This document shows, in pieces, positions 54,537 through 63,633 of a stretch of DNA of 64,000 nt. The translations under genes and the position numbers were made by a program. The stretch covers positions 113,627-177,626 of the forward strand of contig JANLFY010000007.1 in assembly GCA_024653485.1 (NCBI GenBank). Direction: 5' to 3'. The notes below the pieces were generated by a model, which was not told the origin of the DNA, searched no databases, and saw nothing but the letters and a program-made list of their open reading frames with translations. Within the stretch, counting starts at the first letter, position 1. Each line of letters opens with the position of its first letter. This stretch comes from Bacillota bacterium (lineage in GTDB: Bacteria; Bacillota; SHA-98; UBA4971).

Positions 54537-55307
54537 GTGGTAGTAAGACGGATAATGAACGCGAATCCGGTCACGGTCGGGCCTGACACGCCTGTCGGAG
54601 AGCTTCGGAGGGTGATGCTGAACAGCGGCACCAACTTCCTTCTCGTGACCGAGCTCGGAACGGTGGTTGGCATCATATCCGATAGGGATCTCCTCACTCC
54701 GGTGAGGGAAGGGCTGGCTGCTCGGGACGTGATGGATACGAACGTGATAAAGGTGTCTGATGAATGCACCGTGTCTGAAGCATGCTCCTTCCTCGGTGAC
54801 TCAAATGCCCCTGCCTTGGTAGTGCTGGACAGCGAGGGAGAACTGGCGGGAGTGGTGTCTCCGAGAGACGTTGTCAAGGGAATGGCCGGTGACGAGGATG
54901 TTACCAAGATCTCGGTGGAGGCTGCGTCGATATACCTCGTGATGACCCGAAGCCGGGAGTACGAAAAGTACTGGCTCGAGAAAGTACGAGGTTATGGATA
55001 CAGAGGCGCCATAACGCAAGTGGGGGCGAGCTCCGACCGTCTCGCTGCGAAACTGCGCGAGAGCATGATCGCGGCTGCCGTGGCCCTCGGCGTGATCTCC
55101 GAGGATGCGCGGGAGAAGATCGCGGTCTCCAACGCCGTCAGGGACGCTTACATTCAGCTTTCCATGATCAACCCCGGGCTCGGTGGCGGGTTCAAGATGG
55201 CAGTCGTGAGAGGCGATGGACGGGTCTCCGTGGCCATATTCGGACGCTTCGGTCACGCGCTGGTCGACGGACCGGAGCAGCTTGCCGTGGGCTACAGTGT
55301 AATCTGA
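54537..55307 (+). CDS. CBS-domain pair fused to a HutP-like domain
   Basis: 256 residues from the GTG at 54537, seven bases after GGAGGT; a GTG at 54468 with AAGGAAG upstream adds 23 residues. Two CBS domains cover about 4-58 and 62-120 (M-N-A-N-P-V-T-V, G-I-I-S-D-R-D-L-L, V-M-D-T-N-V, G-V-V-S-P-R-D-V-V). Residues about 130-256 resemble HutP: I-T-Q-V-G, A-L-G-V-I-S-E-D, M-A-V-V-R-G, then V-S-V-A-I-F-G-R-F-G and a closing A-V-G-Y-S-V-I. The histidines that hold metal in HutP appear lost; the last one is valine (V255). CBS pairs sense adenosyl ligands and HutP binds RNA, so a ligand-controlled RNA regulator is conceivable. Confidence 0.75.
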   Translation: MVVRRIMNANPVTVGPDTPVGELRRVMLNSGTNFLLVTELGTVVGIISDRDLLTPVREGLAARDVMDTNVIKVSDECTVSEACSFLGDSNAPALVVLDSEGELAGVVSPRDVVKGMAGDEDVTKISVEAASIYLVMTRSREYEKYWLEKVRGYGYRGAITQVGASSDRLAAKLRESMIAAAVALGVISEDAREKIAVSNAVRDAYIQLSMINPGLGGGFKMAVVRGDGRVSVAIFGRFGHALVDGPEQLAVGYSVI

Positions 55308-55478
55308 GTGTAGTGTGACGTCAGGCGGGACGCGCTCAATGGCTGCCTCGCAAGGCTTTGTAGACGCGCCTGGGCGCCTGCTCTGTGGGTGCCTGTTCTG
55401 AAGCGGCCGAGAGCTGGCTCGGGCCGTGAATCGCGAGCGCGATGACGGCGGAGTCTGCTGGGCTCTGGAGGGGTTCGG

Positions 55479-56750
55479 GTGGCAAGACTGGTCGTAAGCG
55501 GAGGAAGGAAGCTCTCCGGTTCAGTTCGGCTGACCGGCTCGAAGAACAGCGCGCTCGCGATCCTTGCCGGAGCTGCGCTGGGGGCTGAGCCATGCGTTCT
55601 CGACAACGTGCCCAACTATACCGACGTCCTGGCTCAATGCCAGATTCTGGAGGAACTTGGGGCCAAGGTCCGGTTCTTGGGACCGGGGAGGGCGGAGATA
55701 GACGGCTCCAGCATAACGGGCCACCGACCTTCATACGACCTCGTGCGTCGGCTGAGGGCGTCGTTTTACGCCGCCGGATTGTTGCTGGCGCGGCTTGGCA
55801 TCGCGGAGGTGCCTTTTCCTGGTGGAGACGTGATAGGAACTAGAGGTATCAATTTCCATTTGGAGGGCTTCAGATCCCTGGGCGCAGAAGTCTTGGTCGA
55901 ACACGGGTACGTGAAGCTTCGCGCGAAGAGGCTTCGGGGCACTAGTTTTTACGTGGGCAAGGCGAGCCACGGCACGACCGTCAACATGATGCTTGCCGCG
56001 ACCCTCGCAGAGGGCACCACCATCCTGGAAAACGCAGCTCGCGACCCGGAGATCGTGGATCTCGCGATCCTTCTGAACTCCATGGGTGCGCGCATACGGG
56101 GCGCGGGCACGAGCACCATAAGGATCGACGGAGTCGATCGCCTGTCTTCCGCAAGACACGAGATCATCCCCGACAGGCTGGAAGCGGGCACGCTGGCTAT
56201 CGCGGCAGCCATGACGGGCGGAGACGTGACCATCGAGAACGCCGTTCCGGAGCACCTTAGGACAGTGATCATCCAGCTCCAGGCGGCTGGGGTCACGGTC
56301 GACGAGAGCCAGGCGGTTGTGCGAGTGCGCGGCCCGGAGCGCTGCAAGGCGGTCAACGTTGAGACGCAGCCGTACCCGGGGTTTCCCACGGACCTCCAAC
56401 CGCAGTTTGTCGCGATGATGACGCGCGCCGCTGGGGTCAGCGCTATCACTGAAACACGATTCGAGAACAGGTTCGGGTATGCGGATGAACTCCGCAGGCT
56501 GGGCGCTGATCTTCAAGTGGACAGGGACACGATAATCGTGCGCGGCGTCGAGAAACTCACGGGCGCCCCGGTAGAGTGCCCAAGGGACATACGCGGCGGG
56601 GTCGCGCTCTTGCTCGCCGGCCTGGTCGCAGAGGGTGACACGGAGATACGCGAGGTGCATCACATAGATAGGGGCTACGACCGTATCGAGGTCAAGCTGG
56701 CGTCGCTGGGGGCCAATGTGAAAAGGTTCAAGGACGGGGATGATCCGTGA
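55479..56750 (+). CDS. murA: UDP-N-acetylglucosamine 1-carboxyvinyltransferase with Asp in place of the catalytic Cys
   Basis: 423 residues from a GTG seven bases after GGAGG. K22-N23 in G-S-K-N-S-A-L, R91/R93 and the Y-P-G-F-P-T-D-L-Q-P-Q segment near 299-309 identify MurA. In the active-site loop, P-G-G-C is P-G-G-D (D117). The usual R-P after the loop is R-G. The Cys-to-Asp change is known in naturally fosfomycin-insensitive MurA enzymes. The enzyme makes the first committed peptidoglycan precursor in the cytoplasm. A second MurA elsewhere in the genome is possible. The gene overlaps the RlpA-type gene by four bases. Confidence 0.92.
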   Translation: MARLVVSGGRKLSGSVRLTGSKNSALAILAGAALGAEPCVLDNVPNYTDVLAQCQILEELGAKVRFLGPGRAEIDGSSITGHRPSYDLVRRLRASFYAAGLLLARLGIAEVPFPGGDVIGTRGINFHLEGFRSLGAEVLVEHGYVKLRAKRLRGTSFYVGKASHGTTVNMMLAATLAEGTTILENAARDPEIVDLAILLNSMGARIRGAGTSTIRIDGVDRLSSARHEIIPDRLEAGTLAIAAAMTGGDVTIENAVPEHLRTVIIQLQAAGVTVDESQAVVRVRGPERCKAVNVETQPYPGFPTDLQPQFVAMMTRAAGVSAITETRFENRFGYADELRRLGADLQVDRDTIIVRGVEKLTGAPVECPRDIRGGVALLLAGLVAEGDTEIREVHHIDRGYDRIEVKLASLGANVKRFKDGDDP

Positions 56751-57628
56751 GGCAGAGTGGTGATGCAGGAAGTGGGTGTGCGGGGCGCTTGCGTGACCAT
56801 CGCCGTATTGAGCAAGGCCAGGCGGTGGCGGCGCCGAGACGCTCAGGACGCAGGGTGGCAGGGTGCCTGGTTGCGGCAGTGCTCTTCATCGCGGCCGGCC
56901 TCACCGCTCCCAAGGCATCAGCGGCCGGACCTACCGGTCCCGCAGCAGTCGACGTGCGGGCTCGTGAGTCGACAGTCTGCGTTGGAGCGTGGGACGTGAC
57001 GATTGGCGGCCAGGTGGTGATGCGCATACGAGCGGCGTCCGGGGGAATCTCCGCTAGGGAGAGAGCTCTCGCCGTGGTCGATAGACTTCGCGTCAGGCTG
57101 AAAACGGTTGGAGCTGACGCGGTCATGCCGGCCGTTGTGAGAGGGAATTTCGCGGTGGCGGCTGGCGACGGGCTTATCGTCACGGTCGATTCTCACCACG
57201 CCGAGATGAACAGAAGCTCTCGCTATGAGCTGGCCCTTCGATGGGCGAACAATATCAGAGAGGCGCTAGGTGCCCCGGTGTTGTCCCGGCAGGGAGGCCA
57301 TCTGCTATCCCTCGACGGAGAGCGGGCGCGCTCGGCGCTCGTGGGAAGGGCGTCGTGGTACGGGGGGCGGTGGCATGGAAGGCCGACGGCGACCGGCGAG
57401 ATCTATGACCAGAACAGTCTTACCGCCGCCCACCGGACGCTCCCGTTCGGTACCCTCGTCAGAGTCACCAACCTCGTCAACGGAAAGCAAGTTACGGTGA
57501 GGATCAACAATAGAGGCCCTTACGTTGCCGGCCGTGACATCGATCTGTCAAGAGCCGCAGCCGCGGCCATCGATCTCATCGAGCCGGGGGTTGCGCCGGT
57601 GACCATCGAAGTACTGGCCGGGAGATGA
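56747..57628 (+). CDS. Secreted RlpA-family protein (double-psi beta-barrel)
   Basis: 293 residues from a GTG that overlaps the murA stop. A long basic n-region (1-38) leads into a signal peptide ending near residue 60. The middle domain (about 68-190) has no clear relative. The RlpA domain at about 197-290 is typical: G-R-A-S-W-Y-G near 199-205, T-A-T-G-E-I-Y-D, H-R-T-L-P-F-G-T-L-V-R-V-T-N, then V-x-I-N-N-R-G-P-Y-V-x-G-R-x-I-D-L-S. RlpA proteins bind or cleave denuded glycan strands. There is no lipobox. The overlap with murA supports a cell-wall role. Confidence 0.85.
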   Translation: MRQSGDAGSGCAGRLRDHRRIEQGQAVAAPRRSGRRVAGCLVAAVLFIAAGLTAPKASAAGPTGPAAVDVRARESTVCVGAWDVTIGGQVVMRIRAASGGISARERALAVVDRLRVRLKTVGADAVMPAVVRGNFAVAAGDGLIVTVDSHHAEMNRSSRYELALRWANNIREALGAPVLSRQGGHLLSLDGERARSALVGRASWYGGRWHGRPTATGEIYDQNSLTAAHRTLPFGTLVRVTNLVNGKQVTVRINNRGPYVAGRDIDLSRAAAAAIDLIEPGVAPVTIEVLAGR

Positions 57629-57740
57629 CGTCTGGACGCGAGGCGACGAAACGGCGCAGGAGGAATTCCCGGATCCCTGTAGTATTCGCCAACTCAAATC
57701 CGTGGGTTGAAAACTAGAGGGCACGCGAGGAGGTGCCAGC

Positions 57741-59252
57741 ATGGGGTTGCGCGTGTACAACACGCTTACCAGGACGAAAGAGGACTTCATTCCACGTACT
57801 CCGGGGCGGGTTGATCTATACCAATGTGGTATCACGCCGTATGATTACACTCACATGGGTCACGCGAGGCAGTACGTGTTTTGGGACACGGTGCGACGGT
57901 ATCTCAAGTGGCGGGGCTTCGAGGTGTTCTGCGTTCAGAACGTAACGGACGTGGACGACAAGATAATCGCCAAAGCGAACGAGCGAGGCACCTCACCCGC
58001 TGATATCGCCGCCGAGTATCACGAGGATTTCCTCGACGTCATGGATAGGCTCGGCGTCCTGCGGCCCGACGCATTCCCCAAAGTCACCGAGCACATACAG
58101 GACATAATCCACGTCATCGAGGGTCTGGTGGAGAAGGGCTACGCCTACCAAGTGGATGGCGACGTGTTCTTCGAGGTGACGCGTTTTCCCGGCTACGGTA
58201 AGTTGTCGAGGCGGTCACTCGACGAAATGCTAGCGGGGGCGCGGGTCGAGGTTGACCCCAGGAAGAGGAACGCCATGGACTTCGCGCTCTGGAAAGCGTC
58301 GAAGCCAGGGGAGCCCGCGTGGGATAGCCCGTGGGGCCACGGGCGACCGGGGTGGCACATCGAGTGTTCGGCGTTAGCCCTGAAGTACCTCGGGAACGGA
58401 TTCGACTTCCACGGGGGCGGCGACGAGCTCATGTTCCCCCACCATGAGAACGAGATAGCTCAGTCCGAGGCGTACACGGGCGAGGCGCCTTTCGCACGCT
58501 ACTTCGTCCACCACGCCATGCTGAACGTCGGGGACGCCAAGATGTCCAAGTCGCTCGGGAATTTCTTCGCCGTGCGGGATGTACTGCGCCAATACGAGCC
58601 CGGGGTCATCCGGTACTACTTCGCATCGAAGCACTATCGAAGCCCCGCGAGCTACAGCGCGGAGGAACTCGAGGCGGCCCGGCGGTCCTACGAAAGGCTG
58701 CGGTCTACATTCCAGGCGGCGAAGCGACGCGTCGCGGAAGCCGGGGAGCGTTGCGGCGATGGGACGAGGGGATCTTTCGGGTCCGATACGGCGTCCGGGC
58801 AACCGTCGAGTGGAAAGGACTCTGGTCCGTCGAGAAGCGCCGGTGGAGACGTTCTCGCAGCCGCAGCGAGCCAAACGCGGGACAAATTCATCCAGGGCAT
58901 GGACGACGACTTCAATACCGCCGTAGGACTCGCGGCCATCCACGATCTGGCGAGGACTGTCAATGAAGCCCTGCACTCGATGGGCCGTGAGGTCAGCCTC
59001 GAGGGGCTCAATCGAGCCGTAGATGTGATGCAGGAGACCGGCGACATTCTTGGCCTCTTCCGCGAGGAGGGGGAGGCTGCGGCCGACGCGGAGACGATAG
59101 GAGGGCTAGTCGAGCTGCTCGTGCGAGTGCGTGGGGAGCTGCGAGCCAAGAAGGAGTGGGCGCTTGCTGACAGCATACGAGACGGCCTGCGCGAGATGGG
59201 GTTCGTCCTTGAGGACACGAGCTCGGGCACTCTTTGGAAACGTGAGAGATGA
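57741..59252 (+). CDS. cysS: Cysteinyl-tRNA synthetase
   Basis: 503 residues from an ATG after GGAGGTG. C29 in Y-Q-C-G, the HIGH motif H38-M-G-H41 and the later zinc ligands (W-H-I-E-C near 207-211, H-H-E-N near 236) mark the catalytic domain. KMSKS is at 267-271. A serine/glycine-rich insert at about 333-375, inside the helical anticodon-stem domain, explains the extra length over the usual 460-480 residues. No T-box motif was seen in the 112 bases upstream. The stop overlaps the mrnC start by four bases. Confidence 0.95.
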   Translation: MGLRVYNTLTRTKEDFIPRTPGRVDLYQCGITPYDYTHMGHARQYVFWDTVRRYLKWRGFEVFCVQNVTDVDDKIIAKANERGTSPADIAAEYHEDFLDVMDRLGVLRPDAFPKVTEHIQDIIHVIEGLVEKGYAYQVDGDVFFEVTRFPGYGKLSRRSLDEMLAGARVEVDPRKRNAMDFALWKASKPGEPAWDSPWGHGRPGWHIECSALALKYLGNGFDFHGGGDELMFPHHENEIAQSEAYTGEAPFARYFVHHAMLNVGDAKMSKSLGNFFAVRDVLRQYEPGVIRYYFASKHYRSPASYSAEELEAARRSYERLRSTFQAAKRRVAEAGERCGDGTRGSFGSDTASGQPSSGKDSGPSRSAGGDVLAAAASQTRDKFIQGMDDDFNTAVGLAAIHDLARTVNEALHSMGREVSLEGLNRAVDVMQETGDILGLFREEGEAAADAETIGGLVELLVRVRGELRAKKEWALADSIRDGLREMGFVLEDTSSGTLWKRER

Positions 59253-59689
59253 TGGTGCCTTTGAATTCGTCCAGCGCTGAGAGCGTGGAAAGACTTCCTG
59301 CGGGTGTCCTGGCCTATGTCGGAGATGCGGTGTACGAGCTTTACGTGCGCACCTGCTTAGTACGAGACGGACGGCGGGACCTCGAAGAGCTGCATCGCGA
59401 AGCCGTCATGCGTGTGAACGCAAAGGCACAGGCTCGTACCCTGGCCCAGCTCGATGCGTTCCTCCATCCCGACGAGCTGGAGATAGCGAGACGGGCACGG
59501 AACGCCCATACCGGCAGAGGGCCCGGCAGAGGGCCGAGAGGCGCGACTGTCCTCGATTACAGACATTCCACGGGGTTCGAGGCTGTGCTGGGATACCTGT
59601 ACCTGCAGGGCAGGGAGGATCGGCTCGGCGAGGTGCTGGAAAAGGCGCTCTCCCTGTCAGACGAGAATCGGGGAGGTCAAGCGCCATGA
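59249..59689 (+). CDS. mrnC: Mini-ribonuclease III
   Basis: 146 residues. The start overlaps cysS (ATGA). The ribonuclease III catalytic pattern begins [13 protein letters not shown] near 21-33, including the conserved aspartate. A late [11 protein letters not shown] helix contains the second acidic residue. No double-stranded-RNA-binding domain is present, as expected for MrnC, which trims 23S rRNA precursors. The loop near 88-98 is rich in glycine and arginine. The next gene, thyX, overlaps by four bases. Confidence 0.92.
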   Translation: MMVPLNSSSAESVERLPAGVLAYVGDAVYELYVRTCLVRDGRRDLEELHREAVMRVNAKAQARTLAQLDAFLHPDELEIARRARNAHTGRGPGRGPRGATVLDYRHSTGFEAVLGYLYLQGREDRLGEVLEKALSLSDENRGGQAP

Positions 59690-60420
59690 ACGTAGTGCTC
59701 GTGAGCTACACACCAGATCCGGAAAGAGTGGTGGCCGTCGCGGCGAGGCAGTGCTACTCACCGCTTGGAGCTGCAGAGCTTGCGGAGGGTTTGTCCGATG
59801 AGAAAGTGGGCGAGCTCATCAGGACAATCATCGAGGCTGGGCACCTCTCTCCCACGGAACACGCTTCGTTCACATTTGCCATCGAGGGGGTGAGCCGTGC
59901 CCTCAGCCACCAGCTCGTCAGGCATCGCATAGCCTCGTACTCACAGCAGTCACAACGGTATGTGAGCGAGCGGGGATTTGGCTACGTCACTCCGCCGTCC
60001 ATAGCGGCGGATCCCAGGGCTCGGGCGATCTTCGAGAGGCAAATGGAGCACGCCCGAGACGCGTATAGGGAGCTTGTGGCGCTCGTTCCCAGGGAGGACG
60101 CGCGGTTCGTCCTGCCGAACGCGTGCGAGACCCGGCTCGTGATGACCATGAACTGCCGGAGCCTTTACAACTTCTTCGAGCGCCGCCTCTGCGAGCGGGC
60201 GCAGTGGGAGATACGCGAGCTCGCCCGAGAGATGTTGCGGCGTGTTCGCGACGTTGCACCGAGGCTCTTCTCATGGGTGGGACCTCCGTGCGAGATGAGG
60301 GGTTACTGCCCTGAAGGGAAAATGTCTTGCGGAAGGGCCGAGGGGACGAGCCGGTGTCTCATAGCGGCAGCGGATCTCGTAAAGGATAAGTGTGATGACG
60401 GGACCGGTGCGGAAGGATGA
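59686..60420 (+). CDS. thyX: FAD-dependent thymidylate synthase
   Basis: 244 residues. The diagnostic ThyX motif R79-H-R-x-x-S-x-x-x-x-S-x-R-Y92 is intact. H53 and E58 near the N-terminus and N-A-C-E-T-R near 145-150 bind nucleotide and flavin. A cysteine-rich tail ([14 protein letters not shown] near 203-216) is seen in several Firmicutes members and might bind metal. The enzyme methylates dUMP using methylenetetrahydrofolate and NADPH. It lies in a chain of four-base overlaps with mrnC and rlmB. Confidence 0.95.
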   Translation: MNVVLVSYTPDPERVVAVAARQCYSPLGAAELAEGLSDEKVGELIRTIIEAGHLSPTEHASFTFAIEGVSRALSHQLVRHRIASYSQQSQRYVSERGFGYVTPPSIAADPRARAIFERQMEHARDAYRELVALVPREDARFVLPNACETRLVMTMNCRSLYNFFERRLCERAQWEIRELAREMLRRVRDVAPRLFSWVGPPCEMRGYCPEGKMSCGRAEGTSRCLIAAADLVKDKCDDGTGAEG

Positions 60421-61256
60421 ACGAACGTGGAGGAAGACCACGGAAGTCGGCGGCAGACCTAGGACGTGGCGGAGGAGAGGCGCGGGGTGGAGGAGAGACG
60501 CGCGGCGGAAAGGCGCCTGAGGAACCCGTGCTCGTGGGGAGAAATCCCGTCATCGAGGCGCTTCGCTCCGGACGATCCATCGCCAAGACCATGATCGCGA
60601 AAGGTGTTGACCCCAGGTTTGCGACGCTGGTCAAGTCCCTTGCGCGTGAGGCGGGAGTTCCTGTCGTGGAGGTTGACAGGGCCAAGCTGGACGCGCTCGC
60701 GGCCGGGCGACGTCACCAGGGTGTGGCGGCTGTTGGAGCTGCCGCGAGGCACTTCGATGTGGACGACCTCCTTAGCCGCGCCGGGGAGCACGGGCTCATA
60801 GTGGTCCTTGACGGAATAGAGGATCCTCAGAACCTTGGCGCGATCTTGAGGACGTGCGACGCCGTGGGGGCTGCAGGCGTGATAGTCCCGAAGCGCCGGG
60901 CGTGCGGTCTCACGGGCGCTGTGGCGAGGGCTTCCGCTGGCGCAGTGGAGTACGTCCCGTGCGCTAGGGTAGCCAACCTCGTCCGAGAGATAGAGAGGCT
61001 GAAGGAACGGGGCTTCTGGGTTTTCGGAGCCGACGCGGGCGCTGAACGGAGCATTTACGAAGCGGACTTCACGGGCCGGGTAGCCTTGATCATCGGGTCC
61101 GAGGGAAGGGGGATATCGCGCCTACTTGCGGAGAAGTGCGATGCCCTCGTGAAGATCCCGACGCTCGGTCACGTATCCTCGTTGAACGCGTCGGTCGCGG
61201 CTGCGGTGATCATGTTCGAAGCGCTGCGCCAGAGGGAGGCGGCGAGAGGAGAGTAG
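60417..61256 (+). CDS. rlmB: 23S rRNA 2'-O-methyltransferase, RlmB/TrmH family
   Basis: 279 residues, starting in the thyX stop. The first 35 residues are a glycine-, arginine-rich tail. The substrate-binding L30e-like domain (about 37-110) begins [10 protein letters not shown]. The SPOUT knot carries [16 protein letters not shown] near 129-144, I-I-G-S-E-G-R-G near 223-230 and the final L-N-A-S-V-A-A-A. These are the three TrmH motifs. The likely target is G2251 of 23S rRNA, though close paralogues modify other sites. Confidence 0.93.
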   Translation: MNERGGRPRKSAADLGRGGGEARGGGETRGGKAPEEPVLVGRNPVIEALRSGRSIAKTMIAKGVDPRFATLVKSLAREAGVPVVEVDRAKLDALAAGRRHQGVAAVGAAARHFDVDDLLSRAGEHGLIVVLDGIEDPQNLGAILRTCDAVGAAGVIVPKRRACGLTGAVARASAGAVEYVPCARVANLVREIERLKERGFWVFGADAGAERSIYEADFTGRVALIIGSEGRGISRLLAEKCDALVKIPTLGHVSSLNASVAAAVIMFEALRQREAARGE

Positions 61257-61263
61257 CCTCACG

Positions 61264-62637
61264 GTGAGACCGCACTTGGCATCGATCGTGATGAGAGCCT
61301 CTTTGATCGGCGCCTGCCTCGCTGTGGGGATAGTTGTCGGGGCAGGCGCGTTTCTTTCGGGGGCAGGGGGGCGCGTTGCACCCGGAGTGGAGATCGGGGG
61401 TATAGAAGTAGGTGGCGTTGCGCGAGCCGAGGCCGCCGAGATCGCGGGCAGGATAGCCCGGATCGTCAACGGAACGCCGTTGGTCTTCGTCCACGAGGGC
61501 AAGCAGTGGGCGCGCAGCCCGGAACGACTGGGTGCCAAGAGCGATGCCGCGGAGCTCGTTGGGCGTGTCATGAGAGTAGGAAGGACCGGGAGCGCCGCCA
61601 GGAGGGCGTGGCAACTCCTTGGGGCGGTGACTCGCGGGTGGCGGGTCGGCGCCGCCACTCACGTGGACGAGGAGAAGCTGTTTGAGGAGATCCTTGCGCT
61701 GGCATCTGAGATAAACGTCGAAGCGAGGAACGCTACCTTTGACGTCAGGACCGGGCGAGAGGTTCCCGAACGAGAAGGGCGGAGGCTGGACGTTGCGGAG
61801 GCGGTCCAAAGGGCGCGCGCTGCCCTGGAGCTCGCGGAGCGTCCGCCGATATTCCTCGTGTCGCACAAGGTGATGCCTGCCACTACTGTGCGGGACCTGC
61901 AGGCCCTGGGAATCAGGGAGCTTGTCGCCTCCTACTCCACGAATTTCGACCCTGCCATGGAAAACCGTGCCCACAACATCAGGCTGGCATCAGGACGGAT
62001 TTCAGGGGTGATCGTGAGGCCGGGCGAGGAGTTCTCTTTCAACGAGGTTGTGGGCCCTAGGACTGGCGAATTCGGGTTCCGCGAAGCCCCGGAGATCGTG
62101 GACGACGAGCTCAGGCCGGGGATCGGCGGAGGGGTGTGCCAAGTCTCGTCAACGCTATACAACGCGGCGCTTCTCGCGAACATGCGCATAACCGCCAGAC
62201 AGAATCACTCCAGGCTTACAGGGTACGTTCCGCCGGGACGCGACGCCACGGTCTATTATGGCCAACAAGACCTCAGGTTCCGGAACGCTGGTGGCGCGCC
62301 CGTTCTCATCCTTGCGGAGGTGGCTGGATCTGCGCTCACAGTGAGCATCTTCGGGGACCGCCCGGAGGATCAAGAAGTCAGGGTGATCACGTCGCATATG
62401 GAAACCATCCCTCCAGGCGTTCGCGAGATCCCCGACGATGGCCTCGAGGAAGGCAGACGAGTCATCGCGGAAGAAGGCGCTTCCGGGTGCGAAGTCGTCA
62501 CCGAACGGCTACTTATAACAAGTGGGAAGGTTGCCAGGAGGGAGGTGATATCGCGCGACAGGTACAGGCCTCGAGACGCGGTGGTTCGTGTCGGAACAAG
62601 GCGTGTGAGTACGCCGCCGCGTACAAGAGAGTCCTGA
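61264..62637 (+). CDS. VanW-family cell-wall protein with PG-binding and G5-type domains
   Basis: 457 residues from a GTG seven bases after the rlmB stop. A hydrophobic segment (about 13-35) anchors or exports the protein. A peptidoglycan-binding-4-like domain covers about 70-190. The VanW domain follows with F-S-T/S-N-type strands: Y-S-T-N-F near 223-227, P-G-E-E-F-S-F-N near 254-261 and G-G-G-V-C-Q-V-S-S-T-L-Y near 290-301. A G5-like domain ends the chain (about 385-440). VanW proteins occur beside vancomycin resistance genes but also widely without them; their function is unsettled. No van genes are nearby. Confidence 0.88.
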   Translation: MRPHLASIVMRASLIGACLAVGIVVGAGAFLSGAGGRVAPGVEIGGIEVGGVARAEAAEIAGRIARIVNGTPLVFVHEGKQWARSPERLGAKSDAAELVGRVMRVGRTGSAARRAWQLLGAVTRGWRVGAATHVDEEKLFEEILALASEINVEARNATFDVRTGREVPEREGRRLDVAEAVQRARAALELAERPPIFLVSHKVMPATTVRDLQALGIRELVASYSTNFDPAMENRAHNIRLASGRISGVIVRPGEEFSFNEVVGPRTGEFGFREAPEIVDDELRPGIGGGVCQVSSTLYNAALLANMRITARQNHSRLTGYVPPGRDATVYYGQQDLRFRNAGGAPVLILAEVAGSALTVSIFGDRPEDQEVRVITSHMETIPPGVREIPDDGLEEGRRVIAEEGASGCEVVTERLLITSGKVARREVISRDRYRPRDAVVRVGTRRVSTPPRTRES

Positions 62638-62659
62638 ACACGCACTCGGGGGCGGTTTC

Positions 62660-62689
62660 TTGACTTGTCCAGAAACACGAGTGTATAAT
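62660..62689 (+). promoter_or_regulatory. SigA-type promoter of sigH
   Basis: TTGACT at 62660-62665 and a consensus TATAAT at 62684-62689 are separated by 18 bases, about 30 bases before the start codon at 62726. Confidence 0.75.
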
Positions 62690-62725
62690 TTCCTCGTGGG
62701 TCGAGCTACATCACGCCAGGGGGCG

Positions 62726-63382
62726 ATGCAAGTGAGTGCCGAGCCGCAGCGCCAACCATCTTCTGCGTATGATGACATGCTCGACGAGGAAATTGTCGAG
62801 AGCGCGAGATGCGGGGAAAGATCCGCCGAGGAATACCTCATCAATAAGTACAAGAACTTCGTTCGCGCCAAGGCCCGCTCGTATTTCCTCATCGGTGCTG
62901 ACCGCGAAGACATCGTCCAAGAAGGCATGATAGGCCTCTTCAAGGCCATACGAGATTTCCGTAGCGACAAACTGGCTTCGTTCCGCGCTTTCGCTGAGCT
63001 ATGCATCACCAGGCAGATAATCACGGCAATAAAGACAGCCACGCGGCAGAAGCACATTCCCCTGAACTCGTACGTGTCGCTCAACAAGCCCATATATGAT
63101 GAGGAGTCGGACCGTACTCTCCTCGACGTGCTTTCCGGCACGAAGGTCACTGATCCTGAGGAGCTCGTGATTAGCAAGGAGGAGTTCGTGGACATTGAGT
63201 CCAAGATGGGCGAGTTTTTGAGCGACCTCGAGTGGAAGGTGCTGTCTGCCTACCTCGATGGCAAGTCGTACCAGGAGATAGCCGGGGAGCTGCGCAGGCA
63301 CGTGAAGTCGATTGACAACGCGCTTCAACGAGTGAAGCGCAAACTCGAGCGATACATAGAGAAGCGAAACGAGACGATCTAG
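62726..63382 (+). CDS. sigH: RNA polymerase sigma-H factor
   Basis: 218 residues from the ATG at 62726 behind a GGGGG run. The frame is open back to 62660 but that part is the promoter. Region 2 has S-A-E-E-Y-L-I-N-K-Y-K-N-F-V near 34-47 and D-I-V-Q-E-G-M-I-G-L-F-K-A-I-R near 66-80. Region 4 has L-S-D-L-E-W-K-V-L, then Y-Q-E-I-A-G-E-L and a recognition helix with K-S-I-D-N-A-L-Q-R-V-K. SigH (Spo0H) directs early stationary-phase and sporulation genes. Downstream secE, nusG and ribosomal genes, the usual neighbours, are not seen before the window ends; a transposase lies there instead. Confidence 0.95.
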   Translation: MQVSAEPQRQPSSAYDDMLDEEIVESARCGERSAEEYLINKYKNFVRAKARSYFLIGADREDIVQEGMIGLFKAIRDFRSDKLASFRAFAELCITRQIITAIKTATRQKHIPLNSYVSLNKPIYDEESDRTLLDVLSGTKVTDPEELVISKEEFVDIESKMGEFLSDLEWKVLSAYLDGKSYQEIAGELRRHVKSIDNALQRVKRKLERYIEKRNETI

Positions 63383-63403
63383 CGAGACGAAACGAGACGA
63401 TCT
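63365..63403 (+). repeat. 16-base direct duplication at the sigH stop
   Basis: The 16 bases at 63365-63380 recur exactly at 63388-63403; the first copy runs into the sigH stop codon. The short intervening sequence is related, so the region looks like a local slippage duplication. Confidence 0.85.
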
Positions 63404-63633
63404 GAGGATCACGCAGCAAGACGAACCCAAGTGCCTCAACAAGAGGAACGCGGTCGGGCGATGAATGGCCATTGGGATGTCAGGTGGGCATCTGCATCTT
63501 GGGGGTGCGTGTAATTCCTGTAGGTGATGAGGGCAGGAAGAGCAGGTAAGATGTTCCGAGCACAGAGGTGCAGGTAAAGTGGTATGCTCCTCGAAAATGG
63601 CCTGTAGCTGGTCATTCGGGGAGGGTTTATGGG

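Noticed and set aside
57629..57740. T-box leader before cysS
   Set aside because: No conserved T-box sequence or terminator hairpin was found and the gap is too short.
62660..62725. Upstream extension of sigH to the TTG at 62660
   Set aside because: The TTG is itself the -35 element of a promoter with a consensus TATAAT; translation must start later.
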